Assembly: GCF_000428045.1 (NCBI RefSeq)
Contig: NZ_KE386617.1
Location: 189,754 to 253,753, forward strand
DNA: 64,000 nt
Origin: Sedimenticola selenatireducens DSM 17993
GTDB taxonomy: Bacteria; Pseudomonadota; Gammaproteobacteria; Chromatiales; Chromatiaceae
Reading direction: 5' to 3'
Made by a program: the position numbers and the translations under genes. The notes under the pieces were generated by a model. The model did no database searches and was not told the DNA's origin. It saw only the letters and a program-made list of their open reading frames with translations. Numbering within the stretch: position 1 is the first letter of the stretch; the number at the start of each line of letters is the position of its first letter. Shown in pieces: positions 1-9,660 of this stretch.

Positions 1-114
1 CTTGGGTTGTCCGTCTCCTACTTCATTATCAAAGAGAACTATGGCGGGGATCTGTTTGTGGAGCCGGTGCCGAGTGGTGGCGCGTGTTTTATTCTGCAAC
101 TCCCTTGCGGTTAA
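1..114 (+). CDS. sensor histidine kinase, C-terminal end (partial)
   Basis: Only the last 37 codons are inside the window, ending in TAA at 112-114. The translated tail starts with GLSVSYFII, contains NYGGDLFVE and ends FILQLPCG. This is the usual end of a GHKL ATPase domain: the G2 box (GxGL), a helix, then a strand pair of the type GG-x-FxVxxPxxGGAxFxLxLP. The ATPase function is inferred from this end alone. Sensor domain and substrate are not visible. It lies 92 bases upstream of truD on the same strand, with no sign of shared function. Confidence 0.6.
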   Translation, partial: LGLSVSYFIIKENYGGDLFVEPVPSGGACFILQLPCG

Positions 115-206
115 GCTCCCTTGTCAGTCTGAGACAGCTTTTTCAAATCAGCGCTATCTCACGGGTTCGGTTAGAATGGCGGCTTTCCACTACCTGAATA
201 GATGCC

Positions 207-1301
207 GTGACTGATCAAGACAACATATTTCTGCCTTACGCCCATGGTGTGCCCCAGTGTCGCGGAATGATCCGCTCCTGTCCCGAGGACTTCATGGTGG
301 ATGAGATCCCGCTGGTTGAGCCGGATGGTGAAGGGGAGCATCTGCTGCTACACGTGGAGAAGCGTGACAGCAATACCGCCTGGGTGGCGGGAACTCTGGC
401 CCGGCACGCCGGTGTTTCCCGGATGGATGTCAGTTATGCCGGGCTGAAGGATCGGCATGCCCTGACTCGTCAGTGGTTCTCAATCCGGCTGGCCGGTAAA
501 CCGGAGCCGGACTGGAGTGCCATTGAATCAACCGAGTTCCGGGTACTGCAAACCGCCAGACACAGCCGCAAGCTGCGTGTCGGTGCCTTGAAGGGCAACC
601 GCTTCAGGATCAGGGTGCGGGCGTTTGAAGGGGATGAAGCAGCGTTGAACGCCACCCTGAACAACATTGCCCGTGACGGAATACCCAACTATTTTGGGGA
701 ACAGCGTTTTGGCACGGAGGATGGGAACCTGGCATCGGCCCGCGCCCTGTTCACCGGGGAGCTGAAACGGGTAAAACGGGAGAAGCGCGGTTTCTATCTC
801 TCTGCGGTCCGGTCACTGCTGTTTAATAAAGTGCTGGCCACCCGGGTCACCGCCGGCAACTGGAATCGGCCACTCGCCGGTGAGCGGATGATGCTGGCGG
901 GTACCCGCAGCAGCTTTCCGGTCGCCTCCGTCGATGAGGAGATAATGCAGCGGCTTGAGTGCATGGATATCCACACTTCCGGCCCCCTGTGGGGGCGCGG
1001 CGAAAGCATGGTATCGGGTGAGGTGGCGGAACTGGAGTCGGCGGTGCTGCTGCCGGAGCAGTTCTGGCGTGATGGATTGGAGCGGTTCGGGCTGCAGATG
1101 GAGCGGCGTTCCCTGCGGGTAGCGGTGAGTGACCTTACCTGGGACAGGCGGGGCGACCTGCTGGAACTGGATTTCAGCTTGCCCAAGGGCTGTTTCGCCA
1201 CCACGTTGCTCAGGGAGTGTATTGACTATCACCCGGCTGCGATCAAGCCTGATCAACCCTGCGCGTCTGAAGCTGTTGCTACCCCCGGGGGGCGGCAGTA
1301 G
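207..1301 (+). CDS. truD: tRNA pseudouridine synthase D
   Basis: 364 residues, close to the usual TruD length. Family knowledge: TruD converts U13 of tRNA-Glu to pseudouridine in the cytoplasm. The diagnostic motif YAGLKDRHA is at about residues 77-85, with Asp82 as the expected catalytic base; NYFGEQRFG near residue 160 and the inserted TRUD domain follow. The start is GTG at 207 with a weak ribosome site. In gammaproteobacteria truD commonly sits just before surE-pcm-nlpD-rpoS. Here the order is kept, but a convergent Smr gene is inserted between truD and surE. Assignment is firm. Confidence 0.95.
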   Translation: MTDQDNIFLPYAHGVPQCRGMIRSCPEDFMVDEIPLVEPDGEGEHLLLHVEKRDSNTAWVAGTLARHAGVSRMDVSYAGLKDRHALTRQWFSIRLAGKPEPDWSAIESTEFRVLQTARHSRKLRVGALKGNRFRIRVRAFEGDEAALNATLNNIARDGIPNYFGEQRFGTEDGNLASARALFTGELKRVKREKRGFYLSAVRSLLFNKVLATRVTAGNWNRPLAGERMMLAGTRSSFPVASVDEEIMQRLECMDIHTSGPLWGRGESMVSGEVAELESAVLLPEQFWRDGLERFGLQMERRSLRVAVSDLTWDRRGDLLELDFSLPKGCFATTLLRECIDYHPAAIKPDQPCASEAVATPGGRQ

Positions 1302-1309
1302 GAGTCCCC

Positions 1310-1870
1310 CTAACTGCGATCAAGCTGAGCCAACCCCTTGCGCGAGAGCAGCACATAGGCGGCGCCGGTCCCACCATCAAACCGGGGGGCGGAGCAGAAG
1401 GCGAGCACTTCATCACGTTGTCGCAGCCATTGGTTGATTTTCTGTTTCAGGATCGGCTGGCGATCTTCCGAACGATAGCCCTTGCCATGGATGATCTGTA
1501 CCACTCGTAATCGATGTCGGATGGCGTGTGCCAGAAAGCCGGCCAGTGCCCGGCGTGCCTCCACCACCCGCAGTCCGTGCAGGTCGAGCATGTCCTCGGG
1601 TGGGATTCTGCCGCGCTGCAGATCCTGAAACAGTCGATTCTGGATTCCGGGACGGATGAACTCCAGTTCCTCGCCGGTTTCGATATTGAGATCGGCAAAC
1701 TCATCGCTCAGCCCATCGCCCGTCGCCTTCGGATTGGGTGGCAGGGGAAGCGGTTTTAGCCTGGGCTTGTAAGGGGTGGCCTTGTCGTGTTCATGCCGTA
1801 CGGCACCTTCCACCTCCTGTTGGAAATGGACATCGACATTATCCCGGTTCTGTTGTTCATCGTCGGTCAT
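1310..1870 (-). CDS. smrA: Smr-domain protein, SmrA-like
   Basis: 186 residues on the opposite strand, ending 9 bases from the truD stop. The N-terminal ~90 residues are charged and proline-rich, with no recognised domain. The C-terminal part is a Smr (small MutS-related) domain, with LDLHGL at 95-100 and HGKG at 128-131, the two conserved motifs of this fold. Smr domains of the SmrA/SmrB group bind or nick nucleic acid; SmrB cleaves mRNA on collided ribosomes, while the role of SmrA is less clear. Domain assignment is sound; the exact cellular task is inference. Confidence 0.85.
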   Translation of the reverse strand: MTDDEQQNRDNVDVHFQQEVEGAVRHEHDKATPYKPRLKPLPLPPNPKATGDGLSDEFADLNIETGEELEFIRPGIQNRLFQDLQRGRIPPEDMLDLHGLRVVEARRALAGFLAHAIRHRLRVVQIIHGKGYRSEDRQPILKQKINQWLRQRDEVLAFCSAPRFDGGTGAAYVLLSRKGLAQLDRS

Positions 1871-2027
1871 GACGGAAACCAGTATATCATCCCGGGATCA
1901 ACTGATACGCAAACCTGCCGCTATATCAGGAATCCATATAGGGAATCGTGCGCTGCAGGTCGAGTAGTTGCAGCATTTCCAGTATAGTTTGGTCTTTGAA
2001 CCCGTGTATTTGGCGTCTTGATTTTGT

Positions 2028-2780
2028 ATGAAGATTTTACTGAGTAACGATGATGGCTACCTGGCTCCCGGCCTGAGAATATTGGCGGCTGAACTGTCGG
2101 GTCTGGCGGAGATTACCGTGGTGGCCCCGGAGCGCAACTGTAGCGGGGCAAGCAACTCGCTGACCCTGGAGTACCCCATCCGCGCCGAGTTGGCGGATAA
2201 CGGTTTTATCCGGGTTGACGGAACCCCCACCGACTGTGTGCATCTGGCCATTACCGGTCTTCTGGATGAAGAGCCGGACATGGTGATTGCCGGAATCAAT
2301 GCCGGCGCCAACCTGGGCGATGATGTGCTCTATTCCGGTACCGTGGCGGCCGCCACCGAGGGGCGATTCCTTGGTCTGCCGGCCATTGCCCTTTCCATGA
2401 ATGGTCATGATCCAAAGTATTACGAGACCGGAGCGCGGGTTGCCAGAGAGCTGGTTGAGCATCTTCAGGCGGAGCCGCTCGCCCCGGATACCATTATCAA
2501 CGTGAATATTCCCGATCTCCCCTATGACGAGCTGAAAGGTTATCAGGTCACCCGGCTCGGTCACCGGCATCGGGCTGAACCGGTGGTGCGCGACACCGAT
2601 CCCCGGGGCAGGACTATCTATTGGGTAGGGCCGGCCGGTCTGGAACAGGATGCCGGCTCGGGAACCGACTTCTTTGCAGTCAGGGAGGGTTATGTCTCCG
2701 TCACGCCGCTACAGGTGGATCTGACCCGGTATGCCGATATCGATCGACTCGGGGACTGGCTGGGCAGGCTGGGGCAATGA
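2028..2780 (+). CDS. surE: 5'/3'-nucleotidase SurE
   Basis: 250 residues, the normal SurE length. The N-terminal NDDG (residues 7-10) supplies the metal-binding aspartates, SGASNS supplies the conserved serine, and [18 protein letters not shown] is the family signature around the active site. Known role: dephosphorylates nucleoside 5'- and 3'-monophosphates, and in E. coli aids stationary-phase survival. Its stop overlaps the ATG of pcm (2777-2780), so the two are translationally coupled in the classic surE-pcm-nlpD-rpoS order. Confidence 0.97.
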   Translation: MKILLSNDDGYLAPGLRILAAELSGLAEITVVAPERNCSGASNSLTLEYPIRAELADNGFIRVDGTPTDCVHLAITGLLDEEPDMVIAGINAGANLGDDVLYSGTVAAATEGRFLGLPAIALSMNGHDPKYYETGARVARELVEHLQAEPLAPDTIINVNIPDLPYDELKGYQVTRLGHRHRAEPVVRDTDPRGRTIYWVGPAGLEQDAGSGTDFFAVREGYVSVTPLQVDLTRYADIDRLGDWLGRLGQ

Positions 2781-3439
2781 GCAGTTCGCTACACCGCGGG
2801 ATCGGTATGACCTCGCTACGTACCCGGGAGCGGCTGATCCAGCGTTTGCGTGACGAAGGGATCGGCAATCAGGCGGTGCTGGAGGCGATACGCAATACTC
2901 CGAGACATATCTTTGTGGATGAGGCGCTGGCCAGTCGCGCCTATGAAGATACCGCCCTGCCGATCGGTCAGGGGCAGACGATCTCCCAGCCGTTTATTGT
3001 GGCGCGGATGACTGAACTGCTACTGGAGGCGGGGCCACTGGAGACAGTGCTGGAGATTGGCACTGGTTCAGGGTATCAGACGGCAATCCTGTCGAAGCTG
3101 GTGAAACGGGTCTACAGCGTGGAGCGGATCAAGTCGTTACAGCTGCAGGCGAGAAAGCGTTTTCAGGAGCTGCATGTCCGAAATATCCGTCTACATCATC
3201 GGGATGGGGGTATGGGCCTGCCTGAATATGCCCCATTCGACGGGATACTGGTTACCGCTGCTCCGGAGGGCATACCGCGGGCACTGGTGGATCAACTGCG
3301 CGTCGGGGGCTGCATGATCCTGCCTATCGGCAATCGTTCGGAACAGGTGCTGGTAAGGGTGACCCGGACCCGCGCCGGTTATGAGAAGGAGCTGCTTGAA
3401 CAGGTGGTTTTTGTACCCCTGTTGGGGGGCACACTCTGA
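2777..3439 (+). CDS. pcm: protein-L-isoaspartate O-methyltransferase
   Basis: 220 residues from the ATG that overlaps the surE stop; the reading frame is open further upstream, but that part is the shadow of surE. Motif I of the SAM fold, [11 protein letters not shown], is at about 93-103. The PCMT hallmark [16 protein letters not shown] lies near 55-70 and carries the isoaspartyl-binding loop. Known role: uses SAM to methylate isoaspartyl residues so damaged proteins can be repaired, mainly in stationary phase. Its stop overlaps the next start (3439), so the operon continues. Confidence 0.96.
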   Translation: MSSSLHRGIGMTSLRTRERLIQRLRDEGIGNQAVLEAIRNTPRHIFVDEALASRAYEDTALPIGQGQTISQPFIVARMTELLLEAGPLETVLEIGTGSGYQTAILSKLVKRVYSVERIKSLQLQARKRFQELHVRNIRLHHRDGGMGLPEYAPFDGILVTAAPEGIPRALVDQLRVGGCMILPIGNRSEQVLVRVTRTRAGYEKELLEQVVFVPLLGGTL

Positions 3440-4023
3440 TGAAGCTCTTTTCCAGACTCTATGTACGTGTGCTTGATTGGTCACGGCATCGGTATGCGCC
3501 CCATTACCTGGCCGGACTCAGTTTTGCGGAATCCTCTTTCTTTCCCATTCCTCCCGATGTGATGCTGGCACCAATGACCCTGGCCAATCCTGGCAAGGCG
3601 TGGAATTTCGCCACTCTGACCACGGTTGCATCCGTCCTGGGTGGTCTGCTGGGTTATACGATTGGATTGTTCGCATTCGAGTTGATTGAGCCCCTGCTCA
3701 AAGGCGCGGGATATTTCCCAAAATATCTGCAGGTACGCGAATGGTTCACTGAGTGGGGCTTCTGGGCGATCTTCCTGGCAGGCTTCTCACCCATTCCCTA
3801 CAAACTGTTTACCATCTCTGCCGGGGTTATCTCGATGGCGCTTTTGCCCTTCATTCTGGCGTCGTTTATCGGACGCGGTGCACGGTTCTTTATGGTGGCC
3901 GGTCTGATGGCCTGGGGCGGCGAGCGTATGGAACATACACTGCATAAATATATTGACCGGATCGGCTGGGCCATGGTCTTGTTGATCGGTCTGGTCATCG
4001 TCGGGGTCAAGCTATACCGATAG
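3439..4023 (+). CDS. YqaA-family (SNARE-associated/DedA-like) membrane protein
   Basis: 194 residues with four or five hydrophobic segments. It starts with a short amphipathic N-terminus, then an ESSFFPIPPDVML stretch typical of the VTT/DedA fold, and contains GYTIGLFAFE and GFSPIPYKLF, in which the re-entrant loop prolines are kept. Family members are inner-membrane proteins, some acting as lipid flippases or scramblases; YqaA itself has no settled function. The ATG overlaps the pcm stop. Genes of this family often sit between pcm and nlpD in gammaproteobacteria, which supports operon membership. Confidence 0.85.
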   Translation: MKLFSRLYVRVLDWSRHRYAPHYLAGLSFAESSFFPIPPDVMLAPMTLANPGKAWNFATLTTVASVLGGLLGYTIGLFAFELIEPLLKGAGYFPKYLQVREWFTEWGFWAIFLAGFSPIPYKLFTISAGVISMALLPFILASFIGRGARFFMVAGLMAWGGERMEHTLHKYIDRIGWAMVLLIGLVIVGVKLYR

Positions 4024-4067
4024 CGTATTACAAGAACACCCGTGAAAAACCTGGAGAAGGCGTAATA

Positions 4068-4970
4068 TTGGCAGGCAAAGCGTGTGGCGAGATGATTGGA
4101 GTCCGGACCACCAGCGGTAACGCCAGGCGTTCTGCCACGGGGCTGCCGAGCGAATATGCCCGGGTACTCCACGCCTGCCTGGCCGCTTTTCTGCTGATCG
4201 GTAATCTGAGCGGATGCAGTGCGCCCGTGAGAGCGCCTGTGGTCTCACGCGATCATCCGCCACTACAGCAGCAGCGCAGTGCCAGACCCAGTGTCTATCG
4301 GGTACGGAAAGGCGATACTCTTTACTCCATCGCCTGGCGTTTCGGTATTGACTACGCCTCCGTGGCCCGTTGGAACGGGATACGTTATCCCTACACTATA
4401 TATCCGGGCCAGAGATTGCGTCTGACACCCACAACACGGAGTCGGGTTGCTGAGACGCCATCAGTAAAAACCCCACAAACCAGGGGTGCCTCTAGTAAGA
4501 ATAAACCGGTAGTATCTGGTAAGCAGCTATCCAGATCATCGCCAAAAGGAGTATCATCAAGCCAGACTGAAGGGAAATCTGGCAGCGAGAGCCTTAAGTT
4601 ACAATGGTTGTGGCCGACTGATGGTTCAGTGGTGCAGCGTTTCGTCAAAGGTGATCCGGTGAGAAAGGGCGTTAAGATCGAAGGGCGATATGGAACATCG
4701 ATCAACGCAGCGGAGACAGGCAAGGTGGTGTATGCCGGCAGTGGGTTGATTGGTTACGGACGCCTGGTAATTATCAAGCATAACAAGAACTATCTTAGTG
4801 CTTACGGTTACAATAAAAAAATTCATGTTAAAGAAGGTGATACGGTTGAGAAGGGGATACGTATCGCGGAAATGGGCAGTGATGGTAACGGAAAACCCAT
4901 GCTTCATTTTGAGATCAGACGCAACGGAGCGCCTGTCGATCCTCTGAAGCTGTTGCCGCACCGTCCTTGA
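4068..4970 (+). CDS. nlpD: lipoprotein NlpD, LysM + degenerate LytM domain
   Basis: 300 residues from a TTG at 4068, preceded by GGAGAAGG with good spacing; ATG at 4092 is the alternative. A hydrophobic stretch leads to a lipobox (LSGC, Cys50). One LysM domain lies at about 76-121 ([17 protein letters not shown]), followed by a Ser/Lys-rich linker and a C-terminal M23/LytM domain at about 195-295. The first zinc ligand region lacks its histidine and the usual HxH is reduced to LHFE, so the domain should be non-catalytic, as in E. coli NlpD, which activates the amidase AmiC at the septum. It directly precedes rpoS; in relatives the main rpoS promoter lies inside nlpD. Confidence 0.93.
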   Translation: MAGKACGEMIGVRTTSGNARRSATGLPSEYARVLHACLAAFLLIGNLSGCSAPVRAPVVSRDHPPLQQQRSARPSVYRVRKGDTLYSIAWRFGIDYASVARWNGIRYPYTIYPGQRLRLTPTTRSRVAETPSVKTPQTRGASSKNKPVVSGKQLSRSSPKGVSSSQTEGKSGSESLKLQWLWPTDGSVVQRFVKGDPVRKGVKIEGRYGTSINAAETGKVVYAGSGLIGYGRLVIIKHNKNYLSAYGYNKKIHVKEGDTVEKGIRIAEMGSDGNGKPMLHFEIRRNGAPVDPLKLLPHRP

Positions 4971-5013
4971 TCTGCTGATCAGAATATCCGCAAGATTTGC
5001 CAGGAGGATTTAT

Positions 5014-5988
5014 ATGGTCAAACGGCAGTTGGATAAGGAGAAGGAGGGGAATACCGGCGTATCGGAGTCCCCGGAGTCCACGGTCCGGGCGAAACGACCG
5101 GCGGATAACCAGGCCAAGGTTATTGCCGAGAGTGACGACGGGGCTGGGCAGTCTGCCCAAATGGATGCGACGCGCCTCTATCTGAGTGAGATTGGCGCTT
5201 CAAAGCTGCTGACCGCGGAAGAAGAGGTAACACTGGCCCGGCTGGCGCAGAAAGGCGATATCGCAGCGCGCCAGCGTATGATCGAAAGCAACCTGCGTTT
5301 GGTCGTCAAGATTGCACGGCGATACATGAACCGGGGGCTTGCACTGCTTGATCTGATCGAGGAGGGGAACCTTGGACTGATTCGGGCGGTTGAAAAGTTC
5401 GACCCGGAACGGGGGTTTCGGTTCTCAACCTACGCTACTTGGTGGATAAGGCAGACCATCGAGCGGGCAATCATGAATCAGACTCGTACCATCCGTTTAC
5501 CGATTCACGTGGTTAAAGAGATTAATGTCTATCTGCGAGCGGCACGAAAACTGACACAACAGCTCGATCATGAGCCCACAGCCGATGAGATCGCCGACCT
5601 GCTCGACAGACCTATTGATGAAGTAAAACACATGCTAGGTCTGAATGAGCGGATAACCTCCGTGGATACGCCGTTTGGCAAGAATGCAGACAAACCATTA
5701 CTCGATACGATCCCGGATGTGCAGTCAGAAGACCCATCTGACAGTCTGCAGAGTGAAGGGATGACGGCCAACCTGGATGACTGGCTGAACAAGCTGAATG
5801 ATAAGCAGCGCGAGGTGGTTGAGCGGCGCTTTGGACTGCACGGCTATGAAAATGCCACGCTGGAGCAGGTAGCCAATGAACTCGGGGTGACCCGGGAGCG
5901 GGTTCGGCAGATACAGATGGATGCCCTGAAGCGGCTGCGGGGTATATTGGAAAAGGATGGTTTTTCTGTGGAAGCGCTATTCAAATAG
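5014..5988 (+). CDS. rpoS: RNA polymerase sigma factor RpoS
   Basis: 324 residues. Region 1.2 (TRLYLSEIG), region 2 ([43 protein letters not shown]) and region 4.2 ([12 protein letters not shown]) are all present. The region 2 block is almost identical to E. coli RpoS, and [18 protein letters not shown] also points to RpoS rather than RpoD or RpoH. The AGGAGG at 5000-5005 is a strong ribosome site. About 50 N-terminal residues are variable and charged. It should direct the stationary-phase and general stress programme. Confidence 0.97.
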   Translation: MVKRQLDKEKEGNTGVSESPESTVRAKRPADNQAKVIAESDDGAGQSAQMDATRLYLSEIGASKLLTAEEEVTLARLAQKGDIAARQRMIESNLRLVVKIARRYMNRGLALLDLIEEGNLGLIRAVEKFDPERGFRFSTYATWWIRQTIERAIMNQTRTIRLPIHVVKEINVYLRAARKLTQQLDHEPTADEIADLLDRPIDEVKHMLGLNERITSVDTPFGKNADKPLLDTIPDVQSEDPSDSLQSEGMTANLDDWLNKLNDKQREVVERRFGLHGYENATLEQVANELGVTRERVRQIQMDALKRLRGILEKDGFSVEALFK

Positions 5989-6226
5989 CAGGTCAACGGG
6001 TATTTGTACCAAATTGGCACCCTGTCCAGAAGCGCCCCTGGCGGGGTGTCATGCTATCTGCCCGTCAGTTTATCGCCGCCGGTGGGGCTGGTCGTTACTT
6101 GGGATTAAAAGGGGTGTGAGAGTAAGTTCTGGCCGTAAATGAGAATTGATGCTAGAACCTGTATTAATGTTACAGTATTCGGCAGAATAAGGTTTGAATG
6201 ATCAGCGATTAATAAATGATTAACCA

Positions 6227-6985
6227 ATGGAAAGAGTGAAAAAGCAGATTCCTCAGATTGGGCGTAGAAGAGTGTCGGACAAAGCGGCCGCTGATGAAGT
6301 GGCCTGTCAGGATTGCGGCATGGACCCGATGTGTTCCATCCTTGAGTATGCCGAGGAGGGTAGCAACGTACCCGAAGGGGTATTGTTGCGGCGCCGGCAT
6401 GTGGCCCGGGGAGAGACTATTTTTCTCAAGGATGACCCATTCAGGTCTGTTTTTGCCGTCAAGTCGGGGTCTTTCAAAACCTACATACCCAAGGTGTCGG
6501 GTTATGATCAGGTGGTTGGTTTCCACCTGATTGGGGAGTTGGTCGGCATGGAGGGACTCTCCGGCCAGCGTTATCCCTATACCGCGCGAGCCTTGCAGGA
6601 CAGCAGTGTCTGTGAACTCAGAATGGAATCCCTCTCGGAATCCGGCTATCTGCTGGAGGACCTGCAACAGGGCATTATCAATATGCTGAGCGCCGAGGTG
6701 GCTTTTAATCATCAGTTGATAACCACCCTGATACATCAAAGCGCCGATCAGCGCCTGGCTGGATTTTTGCTCAACCTGACCAAACGCCTGCATGCCCGTG
6801 GCATGCGCCAGATCGAGTTTCAGATCGGCATGTCCAGAAGTGATATTGGCAGTTATCTTGGCCTGGCCAGTGAGACCGTCAGTCGTGTGTTTACGCGTTT
6901 CCAGAAGAACGGTCTGATTCAACTGCGCCATAAACGGTTGCGCCTGCTGGATCAGGACGGTCTGCGGGATATCGCTGAACACTGA
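6227..6985 (+). CDS. fnr: FNR/ANR-type [4Fe-4S] oxygen-sensing regulator
   Basis: 252 residues. The N-terminus has the FNR cysteine pattern C-x2-C-x5-C (Cys27, Cys30, Cys36), and the fourth ligand is Cys129 in the cyclic-nucleotide-like barrel. The recognition helix reads ASETVSRVFTRF, keeping the E--SR residues that read TTGAT half-sites. All four ligands and the dimer helix are present, so it should be a working anaerobic regulator. The next genes on this strand, ubiU and ubiV, serve anaerobic quinone synthesis and are FNR-linked in other proteobacteria. I found no full TTGAT-N4-ATCAA site nearby. Confidence 0.93.
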   Translation: MERVKKQIPQIGRRRVSDKAAADEVACQDCGMDPMCSILEYAEEGSNVPEGVLLRRRHVARGETIFLKDDPFRSVFAVKSGSFKTYIPKVSGYDQVVGFHLIGELVGMEGLSGQRYPYTARALQDSSVCELRMESLSESGYLLEDLQQGIINMLSAEVAFNHQLITTLIHQSADQRLAGFLLNLTKRLHARGMRQIEFQIGMSRSDIGSYLGLASETVSRVFTRFQKNGLIQLRHKRLRLLDQDGLRDIAEH

Positions 6986-7000
6986 GCCTTCCGGCTCCCG

Positions 7001-7402
7001 CTATCCGAGCAAGAATTCCCAGGGCCGGGGAAGTCGGGTCAGGGCGACCGCCACGATATAACCCGCGGTGAGCAGGGCCATGATACCGAATAAGATTCGA
7101 TTACGGCGCAATCCGGCCCATTTGAAGGCAAACATACCCAAAACGATATAGAGTAGCAGGGCTGCCAGCTTGGCGGTCAACCAGGGAGCTACGAAGGGGT
7201 ATTGTCGACTCATCACCGCCAATGCAATACCTGCCACAAGCAATAGTGAGTCATTGGTCTGGGATATCAGTCGTACCCAGCGATGGTTGAATAATCGTGA
7301 CCGGCTCAACATCCATACAAAACGCAGCGTAAAAAAACCGATGGTGAAGATCACCGTGCTGACGTGTAGAGTCTTAATCCAGTAGTAAATCATGAGTTCC
7401 AT
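7001..7402 (-). CDS. SirB2-family membrane protein
   Basis: 133 residues with four predicted membrane helices. It starts with YYWIKTLHVSTVIFTIGFF and contains HRWVRLISQTNDSLLL, the conserved core of SirB2/YoaB-like proteins. The name comes from a Salmonella invasion regulator, but the biochemical role is unknown, and the fold is sometimes proposed to relate to haem handling. It is convergent with fnr and ends 16 bases from it. The start is one of two nearby ATGs (7402 or 7393). Confidence 0.8.
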   Translation of the reverse strand: MELMIYYWIKTLHVSTVIFTIGFFTLRFVWMLSRSRLFNHRWVRLISQTNDSLLLVAGIALAVMSRQYPFVAPWLTAKLAALLLYIVLGMFAFKWAGLRRNRILFGIMALLTAGYIVAVALTRLPRPWEFLLG

Positions 7403-7662
7403 TGCCGAGTCGCTAATGCGAAGGCAGCATACCTGTAACTACCGTTTGGGCCAAGGAGGCGCTGTCGTGGAGTGGCGCGGATTAAACCCGTATGATTTAG
7501 GGGTTGTCTGTTCAGTGCCAGGGAAGGGATAATTAACCCAGAAAACTGCAGGAAATATTGCTGGATCTGTTGGCGCAACCGATTGATTTTATATTGGAGT
7601 TCAATCGCCGGGCCGACGATGCCGGTCCTGCGCTGTTTCACAATACCTGAGTGACTGAAACG

Positions 7663-8658
7663 ATGGAATTAGTATGCCCTGCCGGTAATCTGCCCTCCCT
7701 CAAGGCTGCAGTCGATAATGGCGCCGATGCCGTCTATTTCGGATTCCGTGATGACACCAATGCCCGGCATTTCGCCGGTCTGAATTTTGGACCTGCCAAG
7801 ATTGCGGAGGGCATACAGTATGCCCGCCAGCGTGGGGTCAAGGTGTTCCTCGCGCTCAATACCTATCCACAGCCAGATGGCTGGAGTCGATGGCAGAATG
7901 CAGTCGATCAGGCGGCCGATCTGGGTGTGGATGCCATGATTGCAGCGGATATCGGGGTACTGGACTATGCGGCAAACCGTTATCCGGCGCTTAACCTGCA
8001 CCTCTCTGTACAGGGCTCCGCCACCAATTACGAGGCGCTGCAGTTTTACAAGGATAACTTTGGGGTCCGCCGCGCCGTATTGCCGCGGGTGCTCTCCCTC
8101 GGTCAGGTGCAGCATGTGGTCACTAACAGCCCGGTTGAGATTGAGGTGTTTGGTTTTGGCAGTCTCTGCGTGATGGTGGAGGGGCGTTGTATTCTCTCGT
8201 CCTATGCGACCGGGCGCTCACCCAATACCTACGGTGCCTGCTCGCCGGCCAGTCACGTGGAGTGGCGGGAAACCGCGGAAGGGCTGGAAACCCGCCTGGG
8301 CGGAGTCCTGATTGACCGCTTCGCCAAGGGCGAGAACGCGGGCTACCCCACCCTCTGCAAGGGAAGTTTCAGTGTCGGCGGCAATACCTATCATGCCATG
8401 GAGGAACCGACCAGCCTGAATACCCTGGAACTGCTGCCCCAGCTTCAAGCTGCCGGTATCGCCGCCATAAAGATCGAAGGGCGCCAACGCAGTCCGGTAT
8501 ATGTTCAACAGGTGGCCAGGGTCTGGCGTGCGGCGCTGGATGCCTGTCAACGGGACCCGGAAAACTATCGCCCACAGGCGGAGTGGATGGCCGAGCTTGG
8601 CAAGGTTTCAGAAGGGACTCAAACCACTCTCGGTGCCTACAGTCGCCCCTGGCAGTAA
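7663..8658 (+). CDS. ubiU: O2-independent ubiquinone hydroxylation factor UbiU (U32 family)
   Basis: 331 residues if started at ATG 7663. That start gives four cysteines at 169, 176, 193 and 232, the same numbering as the [4Fe-4S] ligands of E. coli UbiU, which settles the start over GTG 7651. The N-terminus MELVCPAGNLPSLKAAV and the stretch GENAGYPTLCKG are family signatures. UbiU and UbiV form an iron-sulfur complex that, with UbiT, hydroxylates the quinone ring without O2 (known from E. coli and Pseudomonas). ubiV follows 15 bases later, so the two are an operon. The presence of these genes implies respiration without oxygen, probably on nitrate. Confidence 0.96.
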   Translation: MELVCPAGNLPSLKAAVDNGADAVYFGFRDDTNARHFAGLNFGPAKIAEGIQYARQRGVKVFLALNTYPQPDGWSRWQNAVDQAADLGVDAMIAADIGVLDYAANRYPALNLHLSVQGSATNYEALQFYKDNFGVRRAVLPRVLSLGQVQHVVTNSPVEIEVFGFGSLCVMVEGRCILSSYATGRSPNTYGACSPASHVEWRETAEGLETRLGGVLIDRFAKGENAGYPTLCKGSFSVGGNTYHAMEEPTSLNTLELLPQLQAAGIAAIKIEGRQRSPVYVQQVARVWRAALDACQRDPENYRPQAEWMAELGKVSEGTQTTLGAYSRPWQ

Positions 8659-8673
8659 AGGGTCTCTACTATT

Positions 8674-9594
8674 ATGAATACACAGCCGAAACTCTCTCTC
8701 GGACCAGTGCTTTATTATTGGGCAAAAGATCAGCTGCTTGATTTCTATGAAGAGATGGCGGCTTCACCCGTGGATATTATCTATCTGGGGGAGACGGTCT
8801 GTTCCAAACGCAGCCTGATGCGCACAGATGACTGGTTCTCCCTGGCGGAACGGTTGACGGCGGCGGGTAAGGAGGTGGTTTTTTCCACGCTGGCGTTGCT
8901 GGAGGCGGAATCCGAGCTGAAGCGGCTACGTCGAGTGTGCGAAAACGGTGCACACATGGTAGAGGCCAATGACATGGGGGCTGTACAGCTGATGCGGGGA
9001 AAACCCTTCGTCGCAGGCCATAGTGTCAATATTTATAATGACAGAACCCTGGCGCTGCTTGCCAGGCAGGGTCTCAAGCGCTGGGTGTTTCCGGTTGAAC
9101 TGTCCAAGGTGACCCTGAAGGCAATGCAGGAACTGAGGCCGGAGGGGGTTGAAACCGAGCTGTTTGCCTTCGGTCGTCTACCACTGGCCTATTCGGCCCG
9201 TTGCTTTACCGCTCGGGCGTATAATTTGCCAAAAGACGATTGCCAATACCGCTGTCTTGACTTTCCCGATGGTTTGACCCTGTCGGCACAGGATGATACC
9301 CGTTTCCTTGCCCTGAACGGCATTCAGACCCAGTCGGCCCACACCTTCAATCTGCTCCCGGAGCTGGATGAGGTGCGGACATTAGATGTGGATGTGCTAC
9401 GAATCAGTCCTCAGGCCAATCACACGGCTAAAGTGATCGAACTGTTCAGCGGCTGTCTGAAGGGCGAGATCGAGCTGGAGGCTGGTGCAGCGAGGCTGGA
9501 GCGGCTGGTGCCGGTCGGCTCGTGCAATGGTTATTGGCATGGGGATGCTGGGATGGAGAATAGGGCTCAGGCGGCCGCCGAGGCACTGCTGTGA
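8674..9594 (+). CDS. ubiV: O2-independent ubiquinone hydroxylation factor UbiV (U32 family)
   Basis: 306 residues, the usual UbiV length. The N-terminal [10 protein letters not shown] and [13 protein letters not shown] are typical of the family. Likely [4Fe-4S] ligands are Cys43, Cys177, Cys190 and Cys194 (SARCFTAR and CQYRC), the pattern known for E. coli UbiV. It is the partner of UbiU directly upstream. Both lie close to fnr and to the SCP2 protein UbiT on the other strand, so the whole anaerobic ubiquinone module is in one place. Confidence 0.95.
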   Translation: MNTQPKLSLGPVLYYWAKDQLLDFYEEMAASPVDIIYLGETVCSKRSLMRTDDWFSLAERLTAAGKEVVFSTLALLEAESELKRLRRVCENGAHMVEANDMGAVQLMRGKPFVAGHSVNIYNDRTLALLARQGLKRWVFPVELSKVTLKAMQELRPEGVETELFAFGRLPLAYSARCFTARAYNLPKDDCQYRCLDFPDGLTLSAQDDTRFLALNGIQTQSAHTFNLLPELDEVRTLDVDVLRISPQANHTAKVIELFSGCLKGEIELEAGAARLERLVPVGSCNGYWHGDAGMENRAQAAAEALL

Positions 9595-9660
9595 AGCGAT
9601 ATTCTGCGTTAAGTCGGTAAGAGAACAGCCCTTATATTCCAGCCGGCAGATTATTAATGC

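Noticed and set aside
6165..6226. TTGAATGATCA before fnr as an autoregulatory FNR box
   Set aside because: Spacing between the halves is two, not four bases, and the right half is incomplete.
7537..7650. Short frame before ubiU that translates into a protein-like helix (ending PALFHNT)
   Set aside because: No start with ribosome site and only about 30 codons; a reading frame on the other strand is equally open. It could be a gene remnant, but nothing decides.
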